Shown: one piece after another, positions 53,175-62,372 of the stretch
Position numbering within the stretch: the first letter of the stretch is position 1
Layout of the letters: every line of letters begins with the position of its first letter
NCBI RefSeq assembly: GCF_000340215.1
Contig: NW_006921538.1
Location: 868,001 to 932,000 of the forward strand
Direction of reading: 5' to 3'
DNA: 64,000 bases
DNA from: Pseudocercospora fijiensis CIRAD86
Taxonomy: Eukaryota > Ascomycota > Dothideomycetes > Mycosphaerellales > Mycosphaerellaceae
Notes under the pieces: generated by a model
Seen by the model: the letters and a program-made list of their open reading frames with translations, nothing else
The model's database searches: none
Told to the model about the DNA's origin: nothing
Made by a program: the position numbers and the translations under genes

Positions 53175-56100
53175 ATGCCGACCGACATTGTCTATATACT
53201 AGGCGCTATACTAGGAAGGGTAACAACGAGACGACAGTCGAAACAGTCTAGTATACGAGCGAGATTGCGACAACGTCGAGAGGAGGTCGCATACTTACCT
53301 TCGAGCCTATCGAGTCCTAGACGACGATTAGGGCTAGATTCATCCTCTCCGAATCCTAGTAGTAGGAATTCATTATAGGGTACTACTACCTAGTCCTTAC
53401 CTTTACGGAGTCTAAGTAGAAGGTTGTTCGGAGACATAAGAACATCGAGTATTAACCCGGAAATCTTCGAAAAGGCTAGCTAGGCGTATCTTTAGAAACC
53501 CGAGTATATAGAGCAGTTCAATTAATAGGTCTATAAGATATAGTTCCCTTTATACTTACGTTCGAAGGAGTGTAAACTCCGGAAGTACTCGATGCGATAG
53601 GGGAGTAAGGAGCGAACGGACACATTCTAGAAGTTCTTTATAGAGGGGGCATTACACCGTTATACGACTTCTCGACTTAAAGGTTAACTAGTAATTGTCT
53701 ATAACTTCTACGGTTCAATCTTAAAACACCCGAAACTAGGGGATAGGAACTCATCGCCTACGAACTATCTCTATTCTAAACGGTATCGGGAATCTTAAGG
53801 AGAGAGGAGAGTTAATATAGATATAGCGTTCTAGAAAGAGGTATGTCTTCTAAAATGCCGGCTATAGCTGCCGGCTACAGCTGCCGGCTATAGATTCCGG
53901 CTACCTAAATCAACCGTAGAGATCTAGCTAATTATTATAGGCTACGCTTAAGGAAGCTCTAGGATTAAAGGCTACCGATTTCTCCCCCGAAGACTTTAAG
54001 CAACTAGCAAACGAAATGCTAGCTATAAACGGTCTTCCGGAAGACTTCTACGAAAGGGAGTCTATATAGAAGACATACCTATATCTTATAAACTACCCTC
54101 CCCTATTTCTCGGCGCGATAACCTAGCGTATTATATTCGAAAAGAACAAAGAGGCTGCGTTAGACGACATTCGGGAGATCCTCCGTAATACTCGCCGAGT
54201 AGCTATTACTATCGATAGCTAGTTAAGCCGGACTATAAGAGCCTCCTTCCTCTCGATTATACTATACTTTATTAATTCGGATTAGAAACTCTAGGAACTT
54301 ATAATCGGATTCCCTAAAATTCTAGGTTCCTATACTAGTAAGGATATAGCGAAGCTTGTCTATACGGCAATAGATAGGGTTAGCGTAACAACGAAACTAA
54401 TCTCGATTACTACGGACAACGCTAGTAATAATCGAATATTATATAAGGCGTTGTATATACAATTCACTCGTATATATCTTTGAAATTACTAATTGTATCG
54501 ATAGGGTCGAGTACGTAGAGGAGACTACAAGGTCTATAATCTAGCTTAATCTTCCGAATATTAAGCTCGCTACGATTCCGGATACGTACGACAATACGCA
54601 CGATAATAACGATAAAGAGGAGCCTATTAATAGCCCTAGCCCTAACGAATCGGAGCCGACGTCGTTGCTAGTTACATCCCTATAGAAGTTTCCCTACCTC
54701 GCTTATATAGTTCAAATCGCGATCCGAGCCCTCTTTAAGACGCTTAAAATTGTACTATTAAACGACGACTAATAGAAGATCCTAGATAAGGATAAAGCAA
54801 AGTCGAAAGTCGAGAAACTTATTATAGTAATAAGACGGGATAAGGTAGAGAGCCTCGCTCTCGTTTTATATAAGGTATAACTTTTGTCTGTAGCCGGCAC
54901 CTATAGCCGGCAACCTAGTATAGTTCTAACTCTTTTTCTCTAGCTTCGTCGTCTAGCAATATATACGAACTCGAGCTTATAGAGATATAACCGATTCGAG
55001 GCTATTTAAAAGAACCTAATCGAGCGCCCTAAAACCGATACCTAGAATATCGTATAGAATAAGCGATAGCAAAAGCGGCCTCCTTAGCGCCTACTCCGTT
55101 TTACCTAAGACGTTAAGACCCGGTTCGATTCGACTTTCTATATAGTTACAAGGGGATGTACTTTACGTACCGCTCTCGAGATCTATTAGAGTTCCGAGAG
55201 TATTAAGTAGCTCGGCCTTACCGCCGCTAAATAGCGCTAAGTAGAGTATCTCGTCGATATTAGTAAGCATTACGCGAAGGTTACTACTACGATTAGAAGA
55301 ACCCGAGGACCGACGATCTACCTTGTCTTTACGTACTACAACTAGCTCTTTAACGAGCTCGAGGAAACCGTAGCTAAGCTAGCTAAGAAGAGCGTTCCCT
55401 AGAAAGTAGCTATAACGAAAGCTATAGACACCTCCTATACTAAATTGCATAAATATTATAGTACTACCTTTAACTCGTTCGGGGATATCTATAGCGTTAC
55501 GTGCTTACTTAACCCGGTAGAAAAGGATATATACTAGTAGAGGCTAGAATAGAAGGCGGACGAGGTATAGCCGAAGCATTACTAGACTATTCTAGAAAAG
55601 ATGTTCTACGAGCGTCGGAAAGAAACTAGTCTAAATGCAGCTCCTATAAAGAAAAAGAAGGTTTAGAAGGCTCCGATATTATACCTATTTCGTAGGTAGG
55701 AAGTAGAGGCAGAAGAGGAAGCAACTACTAAAGTAAATAAGGAAGAGTTCGATCTCTATCGGCGCGCGAGTAAGTACAAACCCGTAGGCTCGGAAAGAGG
55801 GCTAATAATCTCTAGATCTTACCGGTCTTCTAGACGAATTCGGAGACGATATTCTCGCTATATAGCAGCGGTTAGAGCCTAAGTTTCTAACGATAGCGTC
55901 GGTCGCTCGGGACGTCCTCGCTATCCCGAGCGCAGGCATAGGCTATAAGAGGTCTTTTAGTATCGCTCGTTACTAGGGCCGCTTTAATCGAACATACTCG
56001 CCTACTACCTTCGAATCTATTATAGTATTCCGATACTATCTCCTCTACTAGAATCGCTAAGGTAGGTTACTAAAGATTATACTAAAGGAGTTGATCGAGG

Positions 56101-56344
56101 AATTAGAAAACCTTAAGATCGAAGAAACCTAGGAGCGCGAAGAGAATGCGAAATTTAGTCTAAGCGAAACCCTAATTAGCGATAACGAAGAGGAGGAGGG
56201 CGGAGGCAGAAGGCGATACCGGGTCGAGAAGCGGAAACGTATATAGGCTTAGAGTAGCTTTAAGGAGACGAAGCGTTTATATATAAGGTAATATAGCCGG
56301 CGTATATAGCCGGTATATATCCGAAATGTGTTTCGAATTCCTAG
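53175..56344 (+). pseudogene. hAT-superfamily transposase, RIP-mutated
   Basis: ATG 53,175 starts MPTDIVYILGAILGRVTTRR. Introns at 53,841-53,940 and 54,875-54,943 contain GCCGGC arrays; a third, 56,288-56,344, lies at the 3' end. Catalytic-domain blocks: DDIREILRNTRRVAITIDS then a former Trp, LSRTIRASFLSIILYFINSD, the hAT first-Asp region near 54,200. KLISITTDNASNNRILYKAL is the second-Asp region near 54,430. The C-terminal dimerisation block is near 55,880-56,010 (FLTIASVARDVLAIPSAG.. then RSFSIAR), matching the hAT W..PxLAxxARdhLaIPas..ERxFS pattern. Over a dozen TAG/TAA codons occur at Gln/Trp positions. It is expected to have mobilised the surrounding 9.56-kb element. Confidence 0.8.
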
Positions 56345-56459
56345 GACCTAAACAGACTAGTTGCTATAGCAACCGACCCCGCTTACCTGCGGACTATTTC
56401 TAATTCTCTATTCGCTCTTCCTCTCCTTCTTCCCTTTCCCTATATTCTTAAAGATAAAC

Positions 56460-57834
56460 ATGCCTTAAGGATTCGGCTCTTCGGGCCTTCCTAAGCCGGC
56501 TGCCTCCCCTTCCTTAAGCTACTATCCTTTATTCGAATCTAACGATGACCTAATAAGGCGGTTTAATAGAAGACTATTTGTTCTAGAAGGCAAGAAGCAT
56601 TAATGTCTCCCTACGATTATATGCTTATTAATTTTCTAGGTCCTACCGATATACCCTCGTCGCCTAAACGCATAGATGAATATCTTTAGAGGCTAAAGGG
56701 CAAGGGTAAAGTAAGCTAAGTATAGGGAGACTGTAGCGAGAACGAGATATCGGAAGAGTAAGGCTCTCCGTAGTATATACGAAGGAAGGGGGTTCCTCGG
56801 AAAATAGTACCGAAAAACAAGAAGGCTATAGGTAGATAGAAGAAGGCTAAAAAGAGTAGGCGGACGAAGACTATTACGAAGAAAAGTTATCTTTCTATTA
56901 AAAGAAAGGGAACAAGGTAGGACTCGACGACAAAGAAGCGGCGCTTTAAACTAGGTACTATTGCCCTTCGCTAGATCCGGCTTTTCTAAAACAAAAGAGG
57001 GACCGAGCTTTTAATCCTTAAGACTCCCTTCTAGCGACTCGTCCGAGAAATTATATTAGATTTTCGGTTTAGTATGCGATTTACGGCTAAGGCGATTAGT
57101 GCTCTTTAGGAAGCTACGGAGGCATTTCTCGTAACCGAGCTTAAGCTTTTAAACCTCCTTACTATCTATACGAAGCGGGTTACTCTTTAAAATAAAGATA
57201 TACAGCTTCTAGCTAAAATTCGGCGTCGGTTTATAGCGGATTAGTTAGAAATTGTATTTAGTCGTTAGATTAACCTAGGAGGAGGCCCATTTTCGCATCC
57301 TTTTACTAGCTATAGGTACCGGCTACATTTCTGATTTTATCTCCGCGCCGTCCCTAAATCTAAGGTACGAAGTAGAAACCTAGCGCTCTATATTTACCCG
57401 GCTATTACAGAGACGAGCTATATTTAGATTAGTTTCTTCGTATATCGCGACCTAGCGGGTAGTAAGCGAAAGGGCGATAGAACGTTTATAATACGTCTCT
57501 ATTTAGACCTAAAACATAAAGGTCCTAAGGAGCCCTAGTATCCTAACTATAAGGAGATTCTTTAGTATTAGCACTTTAATCCTCTATACTACGAGGCAGA
57601 TAGCAAGCCTACGAGAGAGAAACTTTAACGAGAAATTCTCTATAATGCGTAGCGCTATTATATAGCTATAGATGCGTACTAAGTCCGGCAACTCGAAGAA
57701 GAATTAAGACAGCGTATTAGCGACCGAGGAAGAGATCGATAGTATACTAGTAGAGTCGAGGTCTTATAAGCGAAGTATAAGATAATATAGGCTCTTAGTC
57801 GTATAGAGTAACGTACTATATAAATAACTAGGCG
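56460..57834 (+). pseudogene. Histone H3-fold fusion protein gene carried by the hAT element (RIP-mutated)
   Basis: ATG 56,460 starts MP(Q)GFGSSGLPKPAASPS. A likely GC-AG intron, 56,590-56,639, restores frame. The second exon stays in one frame to about 57,834, interrupted only by stops at former Gln/Trp codons. After a basic N-terminal region comes an H3-like tail (RRTKTITKKS, compare ARTKQTARKS). The full histone H3 fold follows: FKLGTIALR(Q)IRLF, then TELLILKTPF(Q)RLVREI, RFTAKAISAL(Q)EATEAFL and YTKRVTL(Q)NKDIQLLAKIRR. It has a four-residue insert before TELL and a one-residue-shorter loop after alpha-2. A ~250-residue C-terminal extension of unknown type follows (FFVYRDLAGSKRKGDRTFII). 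Not core H3; a CENP-A-like or DNA-binding variant is possible. Confidence 0.75.
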
Positions 57835-58555
57835 TACTACTCTTATTTACTTACGACCTATATCCTAGGATACTCTTCTCGTACTTTTTATACTCTTTTC
57901 TAATACCTTACCTATAAGCGCTCTGCGACAACCGAGTGAATATAAGCTATAGGGTTTCCGCTCGGTACCTTAGCCTCCGAGATAGGGCGGAGTTGAATTT
58001 AGAGCGATAGCCGGCACTCGTAGCCGGTATATAGAGACGGTAGTAGGCCTTTTCCTACTAAATAACTAGCTTGTTTAGTATAGCCTACCTGATATTTCTT
58101 ATATTTACTAGCAATAGGCCTAGGTTACTTATAAGATTACTATAGCTAGTAAAGGCATTACTAAAGAATATCTATACTATAGTAAGATACTATTATTACG
58201 CCGGCTATTTATTAAAAGGAGGCTTTCGCCTATTACTATACTAGCTATATATGCCGGCTATATTTCAAAGTCTCCCGTACCTGCCTTTTTTAGCCGTGCC
58301 TGCCTTTTTTAGCCGTACCTACCTTCTTTCCTTGCTCTAACGTTACTATAATGTAGGCTTACGCGAAGCTTACTCTGTTGCCTAGCGATACCGCGATACT
58401 ACCGCTATATTCAACCTTCGCATCGATACCTATACCTCTACGCTCTATATCTACTACCTCCGTAATACCCTCGCTCCGCGCGCTTTCGTATACCTTCGTA
58501 ACGCACTTTTTTCCTTAATTCGACGACTTTTATAATAGCGAGTCTACTTAACTAA
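57835..58555. other. Spacer between the two H3 genes inside the hAT element
   Basis: RIP-mutated, no convincing frame. It contains GCCGGC pairs at 58,008-58,030 and single copies at about 58,200 and 58,252. A short direct repeat (CCTGCCTTTTTTAGCCGT, two copies plus a partial) lies at about 58,280-58,325. A pyrimidine-rich stretch before 58,560 may be the promoter of the second H3 gene. Confidence 0.45.
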
Positions 58556-59250
58556 GTTACGACGCCTCGCAAGAAGGGACCTAGTGCTTCTACGGGTCGT
58601 AATAAGACCGGAAATAGTAGAACGAGCATAGTATATTAACGTAAGAGGGCTGCTACTACTACCGCTAGCTCCGGTACTAGAAAGGGCGTCGCGAGCAAGG
58701 CTCCGCGTAAGACAACGGCGGGCAAGGCTCTACGTAAGACGACAACTAGCGCTTCTACTACTAGTAGCAATCGTACGAAGCGTCGATAGCGCCTAGGAAG
58801 TAAGTCCTATTTATAGCCGGCAGCGTAGCCGGCAGCGTAGCCGGTAGCGTAGCCGGCATTCTTACTGTCTTTTTACTAATCCTTCTTTAGCCGTAGCCCT
58901 CCGTAAGATTCGGCAGTATTAGAAGAGTTCTTAGCTCCTAATCCGTAAAGCTCCTTTCTAACGACTTATTCGCGAAATTGCCTAGGATTATAGAACGGAC
59001 CTTCGCTTCTAAGCCTCCGCGATAGGCGCCCTTTAAGAGGCTATAGAAGCCTACCTAGTTCGTATCTTCGAATATATGTTTCTCTTCTACCTCTTTTCGG
59101 ACTATACTAATACTATTTTAGCGGTTAACCTTATAGCTATCTACGCGAAGCGTATAACGATTATAGACAAGGATTTCAAAGCACTCGATTAGATTCTAAA
59201 AGGCTAGAATGTCTACATTCGAGACGGTACTAGGTAGGATAGATGTTCTA
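58556..59250 (+). pseudogene. Second histone H3 gene in the hAT element, intron-containing, RIP-mutated
   Basis: Exon 1 (about 58,556-58,799) encodes a long H3-like tail: TPRKKGPSASTGRNKTG, then RKGVASKAPRKTTAGKALRK, compare TGGKAPRKQLASKAARK. Intron 58,800-58,890 (GTAAGT..TTACTAAT..TTTAG) holds four GCCGGC palindromes. Exon 2 reads LGTVALRKIR(Q)Y, then LLIRKAPF(Q)RLIREIA, DYRTDLRF(Q)ASAIGAL and EAIEAYLVRIFE, very close to canonical H3. A second intron at 59,074-59,121 has its donor changed to ATATGT. It joins to SVNLIAIYAKRITIIDKDF, exactly matching H3 spacing (FEDTNLCAIHAKRVTI). Stops are all RIP-type. The frame continues past the H3 end. The start codon was not identified with certainty. 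Confidence 0.75.
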
Positions 59251-59499
59251 GTAGAAAGGATGTTCGTAGTAATATCTATAAGCTTTTCTATATACGAAAT
59301 GAGCCGCTGTTATACGGCGCTGTATACCGCGCTCTAAATACTCTCTAAGTATATATATATAGTACAGTATGCTTTATTAGCCGTACGGAATAGAAGTCTC
59401 CTAAAATCCCGTTAGTACTAAGCAGTAAAAAGGCCGGCTACGCTGCCGGCTACGCTGCCGGCTACGCTACTAGCTACGCTGCTAGGTTTTTTAAAGAAC

Positions 59500-60063
59500 T
59501 AAAAGAAGATAGACATTCCGGTTGATTTGTATTAGTTTAGATTTTTATAAAAAGAAAACAGGGAAAAATAAGGAAGGTTAAAGAGCCTAATAGTTATAGT
59601 TATAGGCACTATCCCTGTTTTCTAGAGCATATTATATACCTGCCTTCGCAACTCTACCTAATACTCCCTCTAAATATCCTTATACTCTACCTACTAAAAA
59701 TTCAACTAGGTACCTAGACCTATAGCTGCCTCTATATCTTTTACTATCTTCTATAGGTTAAAGGCCTCTTCTATAGCAGCCTCTACCTCCTTATACAACA
59801 CGAAGTTACTACCTACCCTACCCTTTATATCTCCTAAATAACTAAGAGTTCTAAGGAACGAACTAGTATTCGGCCTTAGTATAGCGAGTAACTAGTGGAA
59901 CGTTCTATAGAGCTGCCTTATAGCTCTTTTATATACTATGCCGATACCGAGGGAGGAGCTATCCTAGTACTTAATATTGTCGAATAGTTCAGTAGGAAAG
60001 TGTATAAACTTCTTAAGGAGGAGGACTTCTAGGGAAATCGATAAGTTCTACCTAGATCTAGAT
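59500..60063 (-). pseudogene. Unidentified minus-strand ORF near the right end of the hAT element
   Basis: Read on the minus strand with RIP-type stops restored as unknown residues, the segment gives a coherent helical protein: LFDNIKYQDSSSLGIGIVYK, then RTLSYLGDIKGRVGSNFVLY and KEVEAAIEEAFNL. It continues toward 59,500 and possibly into the GCCGGC array at 59,432-59,486, which on this strand would read as SVAG repeats. No family is recognised. It is transcribed opposite to the other element genes. Confidence 0.35.
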
Positions 60064-60483
60064 AAAGACATTCTACTAAGCAGTTAGGGAATTGAACCGT
60101 AAACGAAAGGATGAAATTCATACCTAAGGAATGCAGTTTCTAAACTAAACTATAATACCTTATATATATATATATGTGCTTTTGATTAGTTAGTGCCCTT
60201 AGCTAATTGTCTATAGATTTGAGGTTATATAAGTACCTTTATACAACTACGTAGCCTAAGTAGGATTCGAAAATTCTATAAGTACTAAGGACTAAAAATG
60301 CCGGCTACGCTGCCGGCTACACTGCTAAGTCTTACAAAGGGCTTGCTTGAAGCTACGTATACATTCGTACACTTCTTAAAAACCGATAAATTATATAGTT
60401 CGAACTAGCTACTTATATAGTTGCTTAGCAAACCAACCTAAACCAAACTAGAGTTTCGGCTTAGCAAACCAAACCAAACCAAC

Positions 60484-60503
60484 CCGAACTACTACGAGGT
60501 CTA
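60484..60503 (-). repeat. Right terminal inverted repeat of the hAT element
   Basis: Reverse complement reads TAGACCTCGTAGTAGTTCGG, matching the left end except for one C/T difference. Inside it lie repeated AAACC/AACCAAACC motifs (60,429-60,484), mirrored at the left end by GGTTTGGTTT (about 50,988 and 51,026). These are typical subterminal binding motifs of hAT transposases. Confidence 0.8.
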
Positions 60504-60511
60504 TATATATA
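60504..60511. repeat. Target-site duplication, right copy
   Basis: TATATATA, identical to 50,937-50,944 at the other end of the hAT element. Confidence 0.7.
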
Positions 60512-60970
60512 GTTAGTAAGAATCTCGGTAGTATAGTTGCTATCTTTACGCTCTTTAGTAATAAAGGTAAGACTATCTATATTCTGTTAATTATTCGGCT
60601 TTAATTTGCTAACCTTAAGGATAGCTCTAGCTCCGGTATCTTTAGTAGTAGTCTTAAACTCGATATTAATCTTAATCTTGTCTTTAGTATTATTTATTAA
60701 TTCTATAGCGTAGTCGAGAGCCTTATTGTAATCTTCCGCTATAGAAGAAATTAGTATAGGTTAAGCGGAAGTAGCCGTTAGGCAAGAGCGATAGTAAGAG
60801 AACCTTACCCTTCTTCTAACTCTGCTTAAACTAGTTACCTTTCGCGACCTTCGCGGCGGATACGATTAATATATAGTCGCCGACGTAGAGCTACTTCTTC
60901 CTATCTCTATTCAGACCCTTACAGCTAGCGGAATGACGTTGTGGTTTATTTATAAACCCCTTGCGAAGCA
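60512..60970 (-). pseudogene. N-terminal part of the unknown ORF split by the hAT insertion
   Basis: The minus strand reads LYVGDYILIVSAAKVAK, then after a probable ~100-nt intron (GTAACT..TACTAATTTCTTCTATAG, about 60,750-60,850) AEDYNKALDYAIELINNTKD and KINIEFKTTTKDTGARAILK. It ends EILTNYIY at the element boundary. The sequence resumes at 50,936 on the other side. Only RIP-type stops are seen. The family is not recognised. It records that the hAT element jumped into an already existing repeat or gene. Confidence 0.5.
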
Positions 60971-61114
60971 AGGGTCTAAGGATAAGTTGTATAAAAGCGG
61001 CCATTTCTGTACTATAGAAATACTAGGTTAGCATATAGCACGAAATACACAGATATTAAAATAGGAGGTTGTAGAGCAAGCAATTACGAATTCAAATGTC
61101 TAAAAATCTCATCT

Positions 61115-61369
61115 ATGCGACGTATAGATGTTAAGAAACTGGCGATGCCGCAAGCTAGGTTAGATAGGTTAGCTACAGCTAGGTGTGTAGCTAGCCGCCC
61201 GCTTACTAAGCGTAAAACCCATTTTGCTAATATATTAATTAAACACATCGAGCTTGTAGAGACAATGCATCCGCTTTATTTATCGACTATTCGACCTTCT
61301 AGCGACGTAGGGTTGTTAAGAAACAAGCAGTTAGAGAAAGTACCTGTCCTAGCAGCCGCCTTAGGCTAA
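61115..61369 (+). other. Short intact ORF (84 codons) within RIP-mutated DNA
   Basis: ATG 61,115 (MRRIDVKKLAMPQARLDRLA) to TAA 61,369 without RIP-type stops, which is unusual in this block. It is basic and helical (RKTHFANILIKHIELVETMH). It may be a surviving fragment of a larger repeat-encoded protein. No family is recognised and it could be chance. Confidence 0.3.
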
Positions 61370-61493
61370 AATCCGCGCTAAGCCTTCACTAACTACATCG
61401 TATCGCACCGCGCTAACTATGCCGTATCGTACTACATTATAACTAATCTTTAAGAGGTCGGCCTCTATATAGAAGATATCGAGCTCGCTGCGC

Positions 61494-62198
61494 TTAATTG
61501 CAGCCGATAATATACTTGTTCTCGCCCTTGTTCTCGTCCTTGTTCTCGTCCTTCTTCTCGTCCTTCTTCTCGTCCTTGTTTCCGCTAGTTCCTTCGGTTC
61601 GATCGAGGGCGATAACTTCGATAGCCGGCAGGCCTAATCGGTTAGCATTTGTATAAGATCTATATAAAGCGGCACTCGTACTAGTTATTATCGTATATGC
61701 CGATACAAGAACAGACTTCTTAGATTTAGTAACGTTGGCTAGAATAGCGGCATTCTTAAATACTAGTTCGTAGAGGATGTCGACCTGTCCGATACGTAGA
61801 AGCACGTTATAGCCTATAGTGTCCTTTAATACACGCTAAAGGCCCTCGCTAGCGATAGTATACTTAATGTTATTCGAATATGCTTTAGCATCGACGACTA
61901 GGTCCTATAAGGCTATATACGTAAGCGGTGTCTTAACTAGCTGCTTTAGCTTGTCGGAAATACGCTCAAAGGAATCGTATACGACAAAGTCGCGCTTCTT
62001 ATCGAATAGGTTAATATAGGAGATACGGTCCTTTATCGCAGTAATATCGAGTTCCTTATTAGAGGCTATATTTACTAAGCAGTCGAGGGTTAGATAAGAG
62101 CGAGGTCGATATAGGTCGATAGAGGTCGATGTTAGGTTTAAAGTTGAAGTTAAAGTTGAAGTTCTAGAACACGGTGTCTTTAAGAAGCGCTTAGGCAC
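61494..62198 (-). pseudogene. Unknown ORF divergent from the helicase, with Lys/Glu/Asp repeat
   Basis: One frame runs through two open parts, 61,905-62,198 and 61,494-61,805, separated only by RIP-type stops. N-terminal part: VPKRFLKTPCSRTSTLTSTL. Middle: DKKRDFVVYDSFERISDKLK. C-terminal part: GLPAIEVIALDRTEGTSG, followed by a (D/N)(E)KK repeat encoded by a 12/18-bp TTCTCGTCC minisatellite (about 61,515-61,580). No known domain. Its head-to-head placement with the RecQ-like helicase (about 170 bp gap) suggests both belong to one repeat family. Confidence 0.45.
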
Positions 62199-62372
62199 TT
62201 CTATATAGGGCTATACGTAAATTATGTGCGACGTAACGCGACTAACATACGTTACGTTCAAACGCAGTAGACACCCGCTCGTTAACATCTCCTATTCCTT
62301 CGGCTCTTAAATACTTCCGGTCTCGAATACTAAACACACTAGCACTTAATCTAGCATACCGCACACCGCATA

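Larger units (their letters stand above)
51109..60326. repeat. Dispersed GCCGGC palindrome arrays confined to the hAT element
   Basis: Clusters of TAGCCGGC(A/G) or its complement TGCCGGCTA occur at 51,109-51,132, 51,252-51,275, 51,898-51,931, 52,474-52,496, 53,856-53,903, 54,890-54,912, 56,294-56,313, 58,008-58,030, 58,814-58,857, 59,432-59,486 and 60,299-60,326. Spacing within clusters is often 12 bp (AGCGTAGCCGGC). Six clusters lie inside putative introns. Clusters at 58,814 and 59,432 are in inverted orientation around the second H3 gene. No comparable array was noticed outside the element. Single GCCGGC words elsewhere lie in other contexts. Confidence 0.75.
50945..60503. mobile_element. 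9.56-kb hAT-superfamily transposon carrying two histone H3-domain genes
   Basis: Inverted termini: left TAGACCCCGTAGTAGTTCGG (50,945) and the reverse complement of 60,484-60,503, TAGACCTCGTAGTAGTTCGG, differing at one base. The initial TA may have been CA before RIP. The subterminal ~110 bp at both ends carry repeated GGTTTGG-type motifs and a shared TTCGAACTATATA box (about 51,038-51,050 and 60,391-60,404). The element is flanked by TATATATA duplications and splits a host ORF in frame. Contents, left to right: duplicated subterminal repeat block, unknown three-exon ORF, hAT transposase, H3-fusion gene, second H3 gene and a minus-strand ORF. It is far larger than a typical ~3-4 kb fungal hAT. 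It is extensively RIP-mutated and inactive. Confidence 0.8.

Noticed and set aside
53175..53378. A short intact gene of 67 codons
   Set aside because: It is only the first part of the hAT transposase, cut by a RIP-type TAG; the same frame continues with transposase sequence.
50945..60503. Interpretation as a Starship-type giant element
   Set aside because: No tyrosine-recombinase (DUF3435) captain was recognised, and inverted termini with an 8-bp duplication plus a hAT transposase fit hAT instead.
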